From contig OX388325.1 of the NCBI GenBank assembly GCA_947579605.1, forward strand, positions 5,141,572-5,205,571: a DNA stretch of 64,000 nucleotides, written 5' to 3'. Made by a program: the position numbers and the translations under genes. This document shows, piece after piece, positions 1 through 13,000 of the stretch; the first letter of the stretch is position 1; every line of letters starts with the position of its first letter. This DNA comes from Athripsodes cinereus (lineage: Eukaryota > Arthropoda > Insecta > Trichoptera > Leptoceridae). The notes beneath the pieces were generated by a model. It had not been told where the DNA came from. It worked only from the letters and a program-made list of their open reading frames with translations, and made no database searches.

Positions 1-7
1 TTTTCAG

Positions 8-128
8 CGACGTGCTATCATCAGTCAGATTCAAGACTCTAGAAGGAAAACAGTACTCGGAATTTGGCTGCAAGAACATAGACTCAGAAGTAACACGCAT
101 TGGTGAAAAATCTGAATATGAATTGTAA
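8..128 (+). CDS. Torsin-like protein, last coding exon (partial)
   Basis: The 3' coding exon of a gene that begins before the window. A polypyrimidine-AG acceptor ends at base 7. The exon supplies the third base of a split codon and then encodes about 39 residues starting DVLSSVRFKTLEGKQYSEFG and ending SEYEL before TAA. The GCK tripeptide following G-K-Q-Y-S-E-F is the C-terminal sensor-II-like motif typical of torsins. The complete torsin gene at 7010-15376 has a last exon of nearly the same size (121 versus 130 nt), with the same acceptor phase (a first base C completing a codon) and a GCK motif at the same place. I infer a tandem paralog. Torsins are AAA+ ATPase-like proteins of the ER lumen and nuclear envelope. 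The catalytic part is not visible, so activity cannot be judged. Confidence 0.72.
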
Positions 129-204
129 CGGTTTTGTAAAAACGAACTGTCAATTATTAGCTATATATTATAAGACATTTTTCCACTTATTGAGTTATGG
201 AATT

Positions 205-395
205 AAACATTGAAGATAGATCCACCTCACACCCGAATATCTCAGGAGTCATTAACTACTACTTATAATAAATTGTCTTCATGGGCAGAGGACTTAAGGG
301 CCGGTCGGCCAAAACCGCCGTCGTGAGAATCTTTTATACTACTTCTCTCTTCAATGTCCCTTTAAGGCGGTAATAATGTTAATTGAGGACAATAA
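205..395. repeat. Interspersed repeat, family R1 (copy 1)
   Basis: The stretch running from the ACATTGAAGATAGATCCACC area to GTTAATTGAGGACAAT matches, in opposite orientation, 31626-31850 in an intron of ZAD gene A. Shared blocks include GGCCGGTCGGCCAAAACCGC and TTTTATACTACTTCTCTC. No coding capacity is visible, and I do not recognise the family. Confidence 0.6.
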
Positions 396-956
396 TAATA
401 ATAATAGCAAACAAAATAATAATAAGGAAAAAATAATCAAAATGAGACTAAAATAACATAAACATTAATTGGAATTACAGGATGATAACATAAACAGGAA
501 TTGGACAGTCGATATGTGTATCGTTGTATCAGTAATCACAATACAAGATCCATTTATCCTAATGTTTTTTTTTTTGCTCATGTCCTTCTAATTTTGTCCA
601 CTGCCTTAATTTCTTTGATTCTCCATGAAATGACTTTTTACTGTAACAGTTCACTACTTGGTGTATACTTAGCGTCCTAAAATTTAATCAGTCGCAATTT
701 CAATACACTGTGTCGACGTTATAATAATTATAAACTTTGCATTATAAACCATATTGAATCACAATATGAATATAATGTATCGACTTTATGTTGTATACAC
801 AATCTGGACACTTTGTGCATATTTTGTGTCCTAAACCTCACACATACACAAACTATAGTAAGAGTTTTTTTTTTTTTAATTGACTGATTTTATTAATATA
901 ATATATTATGTTGTGTGTATTTGCTATATCTCTATTTGAATGGCTGGGTTGCTGCT

Positions 957-1410
957 CTCTAACCTTCGCAGTCTTTTGGCTTCCCACGTGGTATCTGTGG
1001 AGACTAATCGACAGTTTTAAGTCCGTGGTCTCTGTGGAAGCTTGGGAGGATTCCTGCATGGGTGGGGGTTTGAGTGGAGCAGCTCAGAGGCCTGAGTCAA
1101 CAACACACTTTCGTCTCACGTTCCCGCTCCGTTAGCGTTCGGGTGCAGACGATGTTGCAAGCAAGTGTCAATTTCGTTGCTAAGATACACAATAGTTACG
1201 AAAATTAACACTTTGGCGCACCATGGTCTGCACCCGAACGCTAGCGGAGCGGGAACGTGACGCGATAGTGTGTTGTTGACTCAGGCCTCAGGACACAACA
1301 CATTTACGCCTGTAAAGGGGCATAACATTGTTCAAGTTTTCTGTGTTTATTGTAATTTTAAGATGTATATAGACCTGTTGGCGTATGTTTGATTGATTAA
1401 ATTAAGAGAT
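957..1410. repeat. Interspersed repeat interrupted by MITE family A
   Basis: 957-1086 and 1290-1410 together match one uninterrupted repeat at 28319-28530 (shared words include GGAGGATTCCTGC, ACAACACATTTA and GCCTGTAAAGGGGCA). The match shows that the foldback 1087-1289 was inserted into an older repeat. No coding frame is convincing. Confidence 0.6.
1087..1289. mobile_element. MITE family A, copy 1 (foldback)
   Basis: The left end AGGCCTGAGTCAACAACACA is matched by an inverted right end, and the inverted arms extend about 60 bp (CGTTCGGGTGCAGAC / GTCTGCACCCGAACG). Related copies are at 3042-3515 and 11948-12235, each with the inner TGTCAATTT...GTTACGAAAATT core. CAG flanks both sides, which suggests a 3-bp target duplication. 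It is non-autonomous, with no transposase frame. Confidence 0.75.
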
Positions 1411-2315
1411 ACGCTGCTGCGACAGTAATCTGATTACAATGAGATATTGTTGGACTGTATTTTTTTTTTATTAATATTCTATTACCAATATTTTCATTAA
1501 TCTTCCATAATACTATTATTTTATTCAAAGAAATTTTAAAAATGTTTGACTCCTGTATGTACTTATTTTTCGTTAATTAATATTTTCATCTTGCTCCAAC
1601 TGAGTTGTGATTTTTTAAAATGTTTTATGTAACATGAAAGAGACTCTTGCTGTGGATATGTGAATAAGTATAAAAAAATTATTAATAAAGAAATGTTTAG
1701 AAAATTTACAACTATTTTCATTTCTTAACTGGATTTAGTCACAACGCGCAACTTACAAAACCAATCAGACATCCCATTTGAAGAATCATGCTTAAGTACA
1801 CAATATAATTATGCTGTCAATTGAGAATATTTTTTACTTCCATTTTATTAAAGCCGTTACCTTTATTAAAGTTTGATGCTTCTCCGCGGTACTGGAGGAC
1901 TGCAGCACCAGCAAACATAACATAGACATCCTGGACTTGCAACGCGGCACATTTTCTCAGATTTTTTGGGTTCCAACGTCGATGTCCTTCAAGTAGGTAG
2001 CTCCTACGTATTAGCAATGTTTTGTTTTACAAACTTTCTCAACCAACGTCAGTTCAAAACTGGATGGAAAATTTGATCGGTCGCATGACCGATTTTTTAT
2101 TTTTATTCATAATGACTTTTTCGCTTATCCGGGCGACGAAAACTTCATACAATATCGTAATGGAATTTTTAAATTTGCTAAGTTCTGAAATCAAAAGTTG
2201 CGAACGTAGATGACAAAATTTATAGGAATGATCTGCAGATGCGGATATCCATTACAACCCTATTTCAAAAGACGCACGCAGTAATTTAAATTAGGGGAGT
2301 TTTTATTTTCTAAAG

Positions 2316-2512
2316 CAGTATTTCCCAAACTATGGGTCGCGAGCGAATATTAAGTGGGCCCTGAGCATTAAGTAGTTCCATGACTCACTTCTAGAGAATC
2401 TGAGCATTACCAATATTTATGACCTCTTTTCTCTAAGGCAGCTAAAAGGTGGGTCCCAAGATTGGAATTTTTGTTAGATGGGTCGGAGCCCAGTCAACTT
2501 TAGGAACCACTG
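2316..2512. mobile_element. hAT-like MITE, TIR CAGTGGTTCCCAAA type, copy 1
   Basis: It starts CAGTATTTCCCAAAC and ends GGAACCACTG. A perfect 8-bp direct repeat TTCTAAAG (2308-2315 and 2513-2520) flanks it. Such ends with 8-bp target duplications are characteristic of the hAT superfamily. A sister copy of about the same length lies inverted at 32191-32388. No coding capacity. Confidence 0.85.
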
Positions 2513-2542
2513 TTCTAAAGTATTGCCCGCTACTATTACTAC

Positions 2543-2815
2543 ACCTGAAGGGGTGTTTACATTTGTTCACTCTGGATGATGCTTCAAAATGAAAATGTGT
2601 GAACAGACGTTTCATCAATGGCTGCGTCCAGATAGTAGGATGTGAACGTCAATCAATCATTCGGTGACGATTCGGAAAATGCTCCGACTCGTCACCGAAT
2701 GATTGAAGATTGACATTCGCATCCTACTATTTGGACACACCCAATAGTGATAATGAAGAACGAAAGCGATTACCACCCGACATAGTTTTGATGTAAGGTC
2801 CTAACACTGAAACGA
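2543..2815. mobile_element. Foldback element with nested palindrome
   Basis: The outer sequence (GTTTACATTTGTTCACT, GGATGATGCTTCAAAATGAA, GTTTCATC...AACACTGAAACGACC) is related to the foldback at 24051-24525. Inside it, 2624-2748 is a separate palindrome: TAGTAGGATGTGAACGTCAA pairs with TTGACATTCGCATCCTACTA around a CGTCACCGAATGAT core. I read it as one MITE inside another. Confidence 0.6.
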
Positions 2816-3041
2816 CCGTAAATTTATAAAATATTTAAACTCAATCACAGTTTGAATATTCTGACACCTAGTGCCTTATTTAAAAATGGTAATATTTTTT
2901 TTAATTTTCGACTATTCACCTGTTGTCGAGTGATTTGAGCACTTTGGGCACTTTCACTAGCTGCGACTGCGGAGAGGAGCAAAGTGATTCTCACTTTTTG
3001 CAATGTCCGCTGATGCGGAATGCATGTAATGTAAGTGACTT

Positions 3042-3515
3042 GAGGCCCGAGTCAATAACACATTTTCACGTTACGTTTTCGTTCCGTTAACGTTCGAGTA
3101 TAGACCATTAAAGGTCACGTGGTCTTGTCTATGGATTTGCTTTTGCTTGGGGGGCAAGCAATCAGATTGCGCAAATCATCCTTGTAGATGTTATGCCATA
3201 AGAGAAAAAAAAAGAAAGTCAGACGACAAAATAATAACAAAATCGACACTGACAGTTTTTTTGATTAGGTATTAGGTATCTATTCTTTAGGCGTCCCACC
3301 TAATATTACACCGTAAACACTGTGAATGTGTTGTGTTGGGATGCCTGATGCCCCTCAATGATTTTTCTGTGACGTCATCCTTTAATGGTCTATAGTCGAA
3401 GTTGCAAGCAAGTGACAATAGTTACGAAAATTGACACTTTGTCGCAACGTCGTCTGCATTTGAACGCTAACGGAACGAAAACGTAACGTGAAAATGTGTT
3501 ATTGACTCAGGCCTC
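3042..3515. mobile_element. MITE family A, copy 2, interrupted by a TA-target MITE
   Basis: The left arm 3042-3100 (GAGGCCCGAGTCAATAACAC) and the right arm 3395-3515 (GTGTTATTGACTCAGGCCTC) are inverted, as in the copy at 1087-1289. The middle is replaced by the insertion 3103-3390. Ordinary neutral divergence is seen in both arms. Confidence 0.75.
3103..3390. mobile_element. TA-target MITE family B, copy 1 (nested)
   Basis: The inverted ends are GACCATTAAAGG and CCTTTAATGGTC, flanked by TA on both sides. It is inserted inside MITE A copy 2. Two further copies are at 44112-44383 (same orientation) and 45853-46124 (opposite orientation), all with the same TA-flanked ends. TA target use fits Tc1/mariner-type mobilisation. 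It has no transposase. Confidence 0.85.
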
Positions 3516-3918
3516 TGATGATGGCGAACGACAAGGCGATATACGTCGCTGCATACTGGAGTGGCAAGGTCTAAAGTCCGGACCCGAAAGTAAAGTAAGT
3601 AAGTATGCATGTAATCAGCAAATAAAATATATTTAAATTGTAGATGAGCAAATAAGTACCAGGTTAACATTAAAATAAAACTATAAATAGATAGAATGCA
3701 TGAATAATTCTGTGTAATGTATTTTTTCTTGGTTATCTAAGCATTACCTGTAGTTAGATACTTAAAGATTTCTAATAAAATTGCCAATTTATTTTAGATA
3801 CAGATAAGATTATAATATATGCTGGTCAAAGGAAAACTATACCATGTCTAGTGTTGTGTAATTCTCAAGAAATAATTAGAAGTAGAGAATTTTCCGATTT
3901 TTTTTTTTTATTTTTTAT

Positions 3919-4651
3919 TTAAGGCCCCCGTTTAGCAAAAACGGTAAAATTTTCTATTTTCAACAAATTTGATAGAAAAACTGCCAAAAATTGTTGACCC
4001 TTGCAAACATATTGATTTTTTGAAAAAATAAAAAATCAAATATTTAGTGCCAATATTAGTTTTTTACTAAAAAATAAATAAATCGCAGACTGACGAGATT
4101 TATTTAGGTACTCTTTGTTATATCAAAATACAAATTATTTGTAAAATATATATATTTTTTATTCATCCTATCAAGCATATAAAGTACTATAGATTTTAGT
4201 TAACTTTTTTTAGTATACAAAAAATAAAGTTCATGAGGTGATTTTTGGTTTCAAAATATGAGAAATTTATCAAAAAAAAAAATTTTTAAATCGGTCAATA
4301 TCCATGAAAAAAACAAAAAAAAAAAGTTTTTTTTGTTCTATAATTGTAATAACTATCTAAGTATTCTCAATATTAAAATAAATATATATGGAAATTTGTA
4401 GGATTCTCGTGCATTGATGTACCAAACACACCCCCGAATTTGATTTTTAGAAATATGCTTTTTTATAAACGAATACTATGAAGCTAAAATAGAGTTTTTT
4501 TTTTAAATTAAAGTTTTATATTGGTAATTAATATTTGTTTTCATATTTTATCAAATCAAAATGTTCGTAGGGTTAACAAGTTTTGAGAGTTTGTGTACCA
4601 AACTTGTTGAAAATTGAATTTTTTATCGTTTTTGCTAAAGGGGCCCCTTAA
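3919..4651. mobile_element. TTAA-flanked MITE family C, copy 1
   Basis: It is bounded by TTAA at 3919-3922 and 4648-4651. The inverted ends are GGCCCCCGTTTAGCAAAAAC and GTTTTTGCTAAAGGGGCCCC, with longer imperfect inverted arms (ACAAATTTGATAGAAAAACTG, and the CCAAACTTGTTGAAAATTGA region). TTAA targeting is the hallmark of piggyBac-type elements. Copies lie at 7160-7994 and 13172-13890. No open frame of transposase size. Confidence 0.85.
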
Positions 4652-5414
4652 CAGTATAATAATAATAAACACTTTATTCAATCAATCAATAACAATGTAC
4701 AAATTTTGAGACAATTTATAACCAATATAGCTACAATTAATTATGGAATCAAAAAAATGTTAAGTACCTACATAGAAAAAAGTGCTAACAACTGATAAAA
4801 AATCTTGATGGTTGACACCCCACATGCCCATATTTAAGTTTAAAAAAAATTGCAGGTACTTACATGGAAAAAAAAAGTGTTAATAACCTCTGATTTGGGC
4901 CTTAATCAGCCCCACAAATTTTTGGATCAATCAGGTTGGCTGCGAAGTATACTGGGCGAAGTACACTAAGAAGAATTATGGAGAGAAATTTCTCTTCCAT
5001 CAGAGGAGAATTTCTCTTCTCACATCACTAACCATGTCAAATACAGCGCCTACTGACGTCACAATGGCTAATTCAGTAACATACCGTTTAAAATTTTGAC
5101 AGAAAATATGGATTCTTAAAATGAAAACTTTATTAATATAAATTGTTAACATTTATTCATATTTCTCACAAACGCATGTTCCCCAATATTCAGCAAAAAT
5201 CTACATAGCGTAGTTTCCTTTGGACATAGAGATATGATAAGTTGGTATAGATATGTAATATTCCAAGATTATAATAGGTACCTACCTTACAAGTATAATT
5301 TTTACTCTTGACGTGGTGTGGTGAATTCAGTGGTTTAAAAAAAGAAAAACGAAAATTATATTGTACCTACATGTAATGTAATGTGAGGATTTCTTCATAA
5401 AAAATAAGTTTATC

Positions 5415-5500
5415 AATTAACAGTCTACTATTGCAATTAACAGTCTACTATTCAATTAACAATCTACTATTGTAATTACTAGTCTGCTATTACAATTGTA
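5415..5500. repeat. Short tandem repeat, about 20-bp unit
   Basis: The block CAATTAACAGTCTACTATTG is repeated about four times, with decay toward the right (AATTACTAGTCTGCTATTAC). Confidence 0.8.
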
Positions 5501-6485
5501 AGTTTGATTTATTTCAAGTCATTTTTATACATTTTGTATGTAGGTGTCCATATTCCATACACAACGAACAATCCTATCTCGACCTCTCCCTTTCTTATCT
5601 ATTCCTTCCCTTCTTCTTCATCATAGTATGTAGCGTATCGTTTTTAGATCCTACTGTATTCATACGTTCGGAAGAAAGCACAATTGGTTTTCGTTTTACT
5701 TTTTAGTAAGTAAGTTTTAGTTAGTCAATGACTTTATAAATTGAAACCCGGTCAACAAAGTCAAAAGCAACGGAAAACTAAAGCCAACTGTATTTTCTTC
5801 CATACACAAATATGTAGTTTTACAAAACAAACTTTGACACAGTCGATCTTAGGTATTTTTATATATTGAGTGATTTTTGCAGAATATGCAGGGAGAGAAG
5901 ATTTTGAAAATAAACCATGAATATAAACAGAAATACTACCTTACACAAGGAATGTCGCCAGCGATTTTTCAATGAGATTACGCCACCGCTGATACTGACC
6001 TTTTTGAAAAAAGTGCCTGAGGACCTTCATTGGTTTCTTATAGATATTAAATACATTTTCGCCTATGCTTGTATTTAGTTTCCCTAAAAGTGTCTACAAG
6101 CCAGTGGCGGATACAGATGGGGGGCGCGTCCCCTCCCCTCCTTGCGGGGCCTATCGACGATGTCTTGTATATGGGCATAATTTTTGCCCCCCCCTGAGTT
6201 TTTTTTTAATCCGTCACTGCTACAAGCTTAGACAAAAATGTTCCCATTTAATATCTAACACAATGGAAATTAAACGGTGTTTTTAATAATATTTAATTAA
6301 AATGAAAAATGGATTTTCACAATATAACCGCAAAAACTCTTGAATAAATAAATAAATAAATTATTAATTAATATTTTCATCAACGGATTAACTGAGATAG
6401 TATTTTTTAATTGATAAAGTGTTTGATTTTATACTCAACTTAGTTTGTAATTAATAAGTAACAGTGCATTTTTTTATACAATTTG

Positions 6486-6916
6486 TAGAGACGCAACGAT
6501 TCGGTATTCTGCCTATTCGGCAACATTTATACTATTCAACCGAATATCGAAGTCTATTATTCGATGTTCTGCCGATTAGTTTAACTGTAAAACTGGAAGG
6601 AACTAATAACTTTTAGATTGTTGTTATTTCATTGTCAGCTGCAGATGCATAATTTTATTAATCCTCAAATATCTATTTAATTAATTTAATTTGATATGGA
6701 GTGAAGCAACATAATATTATTAATATTAATGTCGGAAAATTAAAATTTCGAAATGATGTACCGCACTGCAAGTCTAGTAGGTATGTCTATGATGTACCTA
6801 CACGAAGATGCACGGTCAGTCGGTAGTACCGCACACTCTCACCATTGTTTTACCGAATATTCGGCACATGATGTTGCATAATATTCGGTATTCGGCAAAT
6901 TTCGGTTGCATCTCTA
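6486..6916. mobile_element. Foldback/MITE with TAGAGAYGCAAC ends
   Basis: The left end TAGAGACGCAACGATTCGGT and the right end ACCGAATATTCGGC...TTTCGGTTGCATCTCTA are inverted relative to each other, with repeated TTCGGC/GCCGAA words inside. It lies just upstream of the torsin start. No coding frame. Confidence 0.65.
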
Positions 6917-7009
6917 TTAATTTGTTGTTCATTATTATTTATGCTAAGCTTTTTATTTTTTTATAATTGCAGATTATAAACAGAACAAATACAAACTTTT
7001 GAAATTAAA

Positions 7010-10000
7010 ATGAAGAGATCCACATACATTTTCTTTTTGATTCTCGCACTATCAATTTCAACCGGTAGGATAGTACACAAGATATTCCAATTCACTTATA
7101 ATGCACCAGGAAACTGTCGTAATGTGCCCTACAACATCACAGGTATGTTACAATAATATTTAAGGGCCCTGTTTAGAAAAAACGGTAAAATATTCAATTT
7201 TCAACAAATTTGATAGAAAAACTGCCAAAACTTGTTGACCCTTGCGAACATATTGATTTGATAAAATAAAAAAAATATATACCTACTTAATATGTATTAC
7301 CAATTTTAGTTTTATTACTAAAAAATAAATAAATCGCAGACTGACGAGATTTATTTTAGATAGGTACTCTGTAATATCAAAATACAAATTATTTGTAAAA
7401 TATATGTATTTTTTATTCATCTTATCAAGCATATTTAAATGCTATAGATCATGGGTGGCCAACCTTTTCAGCAGCCGGGCCAAATTTCAGAATGAGATTT
7501 CCGATCGGGCCACACAGCAATATACTCAATTTTACTTCACCTTAAAATTTCTACCCCTCCGTCGCCAAATTTTCAAAATGGTATAGGAATTTGAAATGTT
7601 TCAAAACTCCTCGGTTTTCTATAAGAATATTTTCTCAAAATACTTCTTTCAAAAAAGTAACGGATACTTATACCGACAAAAAAAGTTTGCATAATGCTTC
7701 GCGGGCCGCACGTAGACACACAACGGGCCGCATGCGGCCCGCGGGCCGCGGGTTGGCCACCCTTGCTATAGATTTTAGCAAACTTTTTTTAGTATAAGTA
7801 CAAAAAATCGAGTTCATGTGATGATTTTTGGTTTTAAAATATGAAAAATTTTATCAATTTTTTTTTTTAAATCAGTCAATATCAATAGAATTTTATTTGT
7901 TCTATAATTGTAATAACTATCTAAGTATTCGTAATATTAAAAAAAATATATGAAAATTGAATATTTTATCGTTTTTGCTAAAGGGGCCACTTAAGGACAT
8001 AGCCCGGATATTTTTTGGAGGAAGAGGCAGCAGTTACAATTTTTTACTGAGAAATCTAAGTGAATACCTATACAGTGGTACCGCGACACACGAGTTTAAT
8101 TCTTTCTGCAAACTTGCTCGTATTTCAAAACAAATTTCCCCATTGAAATTAATTGAACTGCCATTAATCCGTTCCAGCCCCCAAAATGTCAACCCAGTTA
8201 CTTTTGAAACGTGTTTTTGAATAAGAAAAATGTATTTATAAATGACAAATATTGTACAAAAACATAATAAAAGAGAATGTTAAGAAATAAACTAGATTTA
8301 TAAAGTCATACTTTCGCCTAATTTTCATCACAGCTTAACTCTTCACTGGTCTTTGCCTTTTCTCACATTCAATTGAAGGCCGTTTAAAAAAAGCATGTCC
8401 AAGGAGGTTTGTTTCTTTCTCCCTTTCAGAATGTTCCGGAAATGAGTCAGGCAAGTGTCATTAAATAGCTCGTATCTCAAATTTCGCTCGTATTTCAAGG
8501 CAAAAAATCGCTCACTCGACGGCTCGTATCTTGGGGCACTCATATGTCAAGGTACCTACCACTGTATTTTCAAATTTCTTCCATCACGTCGTCGCCTAAT
8601 TTTCAATTTAGTAAAGAAAATTGGTGAAATTCTTGATGTTTTCATTTTTGTATAACAAATTTATTACAATCTTATGTACCTATATTCTGAGTTTTCTGTG
8701 TTGTTGTATTATTTTTTTGATTAAATAAATGTAAAATTTCCCAGCTAACTCTGTATTTTATTTGTTTCAGTTTTAGAAAGAGAACTGTCTAAAAATTTAT
8801 TCGGTCAGCCTTTAGTGAATGAAATAGTTAACATACTAGAAGGCTATAAGAAGCAATTTGTAAACGATCAAAGCAAAGCGCTAACAATGTCTTTCCAAGG
8901 AACACCAGGCGTTGGCAAATCTTACGTTTCAAAGATCATAGCTGACGCCCTCTTTGTCAATGGAATGAACAGTCCTTTTGTTAAGATGTACATTGCAAAA
9001 GAATCCTTTCCTTCTCTCCACAAGGTCTCTGAATATCAGGTAACAATAATGATTGATTTATTAACTTTTTATCATTGGAAAGATTATCTCCAGAAATGTT
9101 TTAGTTTTAGCCTAATAGGGAACTTGCAATGGCGTAATTCTGATAAAAAAATAAATGTTATATATAGAAAAAGTTATCTCGATTCTACAAACAGTAATGA
9201 TCATAATTATTATTATCATCATCATCTCTGTCGGCCTCTCAACTCGTTCTGTATATCATCTGTTTCCACCCTGAGTGATCCTCCGCTCAAGATCCCTTCT
9301 CGCAATGTGCCTGAAATATACAAACCCTATGTGCAAATAATTGAGTCGTGTAGAAATGTTTAGCTCCCTGAGGATTATGGTGAAAATAAAATACAAATTT
9401 ATTTTAAAGGAATATCGCGATCCATTTGAGATCTGAAGTATGAGATTTCAAAAAGATGGTTGGCTTCAATGGTTTGCAAAAAGCGTTTCTCGATTAGTGT
9501 ACCTTACTTAGAATTGGTGATCACTGTCCATGGACACTGAAAGTTATCACTTAAGTAAGCCTAGAGCTAATTCGTAAGCGTTGGGACGCCTTCCTCATTT
9601 CTTCCAATTACATTTTGCAATGTTACATTGTGTAAACATGGTTCTCCAATCAATATATCTGACTAGCAAAAAACAAGATAAAAATGGTCACAGTTTCATT
9701 TCAGGAAAAACTTAGTTCTGACATAAAAAACATGATGAAGATTTGTGATAAGGCTTTGATTATATTTGATGAAGTTAACGACATCCCACCCAGAGTGCTG
9801 GATGTCCTAAAGCCGATGATAGACTATCATGGTAATGTGGATGGAATAGATTATCGGTAAGTTTATTCTATCATCATTTTTATTATACTAGTCATAAGAA
9901 CCATTGGCATATATATATCATCGGTTAAATAGAATAGTGACATAATTCAAAATGAACAAATTTGAGAGTACATTCATTAAAAGTCTTATATTAATTTTAT

Positions 10001-13000
10001 CATTAATATATTTTGACTATAATTTCACATTAACATATCATCAATTGAATGTTAATGTGGACATATGTTATGTGAAATTATAGAAAAATATATTGTGTCA
10101 CTTTTCTATTTAACCGACGATATGTTCACATCTGAGACATTCTAATTAAAGAGAGATAAAAGAATGTTTTAAAAAGGTATACCTATCTGGGTTTTTGTTA
10201 TAAACCCAAATACAACCTTATACACCAGGCGTCGGCAACCTATGGCACGCGTGCCAGGCTTGGCACGCGATGGGGTTCTGAATGGCACTCTACAAAGTAA
10301 TCAGGGAAATCGCGAAAATATCGACACGAAGTGATTTTTAAATAAGAGAAAATGTTAAATTTTTTTTTAAAAAAAAAAAGATATATCTGGGTTTTGTTAT
10401 AAACCCAAATACAACCTTATACACCTTTCACAGTAAGCTACTAAAAGCTTGTGTCGTTATAATTATTTATCTAACGTGGCTCGCCAATGTCACGAAAATC
10501 TGCGCGAAGGGTGAGTGAGAGTGCATTCGGAGTAAAAAGGATGAAACATGCGCAGCGCCGACTAATTTAATTAATTTATGTTAGAATTTTATGTTATTTT
10601 TTTAATAAATATGTTTAAAAGATAAATTCTTCTCCTCTAGAACCCCATTATATAATTTAGAATTAAGGCGGCACCCTGAATCATATTGGTAGAGTGGCTT
10701 GGCACACCACAGCTTAAAGGTTGCCGACCCCTGTTATACACCTTTCACAGAAAGCTAAAATCTTGTATCGTGAAAGGGGAGTTTGCCGGCTATACTTATT
10801 ATAATTTTATTTATTCAACTCCTTCAATTTTATAGAGTCCTCCAAGTCCGACATTTTTATTTTGTGCTAATTCCACTTCGAATATCTGATTCTCGAGTTT
10901 GTGTTTTTTACCTACATGTATCATGAAATTATGCATTATTGTTGCGGTTATTGTCGAAAATTCGTTTGTAGTCGATCGACAAGTGACGGTTTGTCTAGGG
11001 GGGCTGGTGTCGATAAATTACCGGAGGACTCGATAAGGGGTTCCGAAAAATGCAAAAATAATTCATTTTTATTATTTAATACACATTATTATCAATTGTA
11101 GATAATTTGAAATATTTTATCTTTTCAGTAAGATTATCTTCATCTTCATTTCCAATGTAGGAGGCATGGATATAGCTGAAGAATTGAACAGATTGGACAA
11201 TGATAAATATTCTCTAGACTTTAACAATTTTGAAAACATATTGAAGAACGCTATGAGAGATGCTTTAGGTGGGTAAACAAAATCTTGCAGGAAACTACAA
11301 AACCAAACTTCACCATGCCACAAGATGACATTTCTCAATATGGCCATTCAAAGTTTTTTCAACATAACTACATTTCGTCGCTTCAGAAAAATAAGGTTTT
11401 ATCTTATATGTTATTCCCTATGTAGATAGAACCTTGTTGAAGTAAGGCAACAATTTGCTACTTGCGTGTTAACATAAAATAACTACCAAAAATAATTGTG
11501 GGTTGTTGTAACTAACAGTCCCTCTCATCAAATTTGAACATAGTTAAAATGTTTTTTTTTTTAAAGATATATCTGGGTTTCATTATAAACACAGATACAA
11601 CCTTATACACCTTTCACAAGTTAAGTAAGCTACTAAAAGCTTGTGTCGTGAAAGGGGAGTTTGCCGGCACCTGGGATCGAACTGCGGACCTCTAGTTCAC
11701 AAGGCCGAGACTCTACCTCCAGGCTACCGACGAACTCTTTACCTTATCTTGATAACTTTTTTATCTGTGGTTATCACAAAGTATAATGCGCCTGATTACA
11801 AGATTGCCCTCGTTAGTCACTTTGGACAAAATTCAACATTGTGTAATTTTCAACGAACAGGTTATTTTTTAAATTTTATCATAAAAAAGAATGAGGGGCG
11901 ACCTAATTGAGACATTCAAGGTGTTGAATGATTATTATAACTGTCCTGGACCCATAGTCAAAACACATTTTAACGTTATGTTTTCGTTCCATTAGCGTTC
12001 AAATATAGACGACGTTTATTTATTTTGTTCTTCACTGTACATTGTTTACAATAATACAAATTAACATAGAAAATATCATTTATACAATTCAATGTACAGA
12101 TGTTATGTAATGATGATGTGCAAAAAGAATAAATAAATAAATAAAATAAAAAATAAAATACACAATAGTTACGTAAATTGACACTTCGGCGTAACATTGT
12201 CTATGTTTGAACGATTGTGTTTTGACTCAGGCCTCTGAACTGCCCCAAAATATACACCCACAATCAGAATGAGCACTTGCGTGGCCATGGCCTTAAGCTG
12301 AACTGAAGTGTGTTTGCCCACAATCCACATTTAATATTTTTTGTGGATGCTTGGAACAATTAACTGCCTTCAGATTTGATTGTTGCTGGGATTGTAAATC
12401 CTTTTAAGAATGGACATGACAAATTGCTGTAATATCAAGGACTCAGCTTAGCTGCCTGCTTAGTATCCATAGTTATATTAGTAAAATTTTAACTAGCAAA
12501 TTCAAAAAACGTAGCGTTTCGCTCAAACACACAGGTGTGTCTAGTTATTTTCTGTTGCTTACAATAATTTATTGAACACATGACAATTAATATAGATAAA
12601 ACAATACGTACAGTTTATTTATTTATTTTAACACAACAGCACATAATAAATAATATTTTGTTTTATTCATTAACAGGCGATGATGAAGACTATGGTTTGG
12701 TATATCACGACCTAATCGACCACTATATTCCCTTCCTACCATTGACTTGGGAAGACGTGGAAAAATGTGTTCAAGTGGAATTTCAAAAACTTCACATAAA
12801 TCATGTGTCCGAAGACCTCATAAAGTAAGACATTATTAAGACTCGGCCAGGGCAGATTGAAGAATGACCTTTTTCTAATTGTCCTGGGTCTGGGTGTTAC
12901 ATGTATATATGTTTAGTGCATTGTTTATACGTATTGTCGCTTTAGTACCCATAATACAAGATTCATATCTTAGTTTGGGACTAGCTCGGTCTGTGTGAAT

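Larger units (their letters stand above)
129..7009. other. Intergenic region between the two torsin-like genes
   Basis: No exon-like open frame is seen on either strand. The region holds the repeats listed separately: 205-395, 957-1410 with 1087-1289, 2316-2512, 2543-2815, 3042-3515, 3919-4651, 5415-5500 and 6486-6916. In 396-950, 1411-2315, 4652-5414 and 5501-6485 I see only AT-rich sequence. A TTATAATTGCAG tract ending at 6972 looks like a 3' splice site, so the downstream torsin may have an untranslated first exon somewhere in this region. Confidence 0.6.

Noticed and set aside
853..1135. Opposed short open frames near 853-1135
   Set aside because: They span a repeat and MITE A copy 1; no family likeness, no splice context.
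8815..9363. 182-codon single-exon reading of torsin exon 2
   Set aside because: Residues after the CAG-GTAACA donor at 9039 are intron translation; exon 3 at 9705 restores the torsin sequence.
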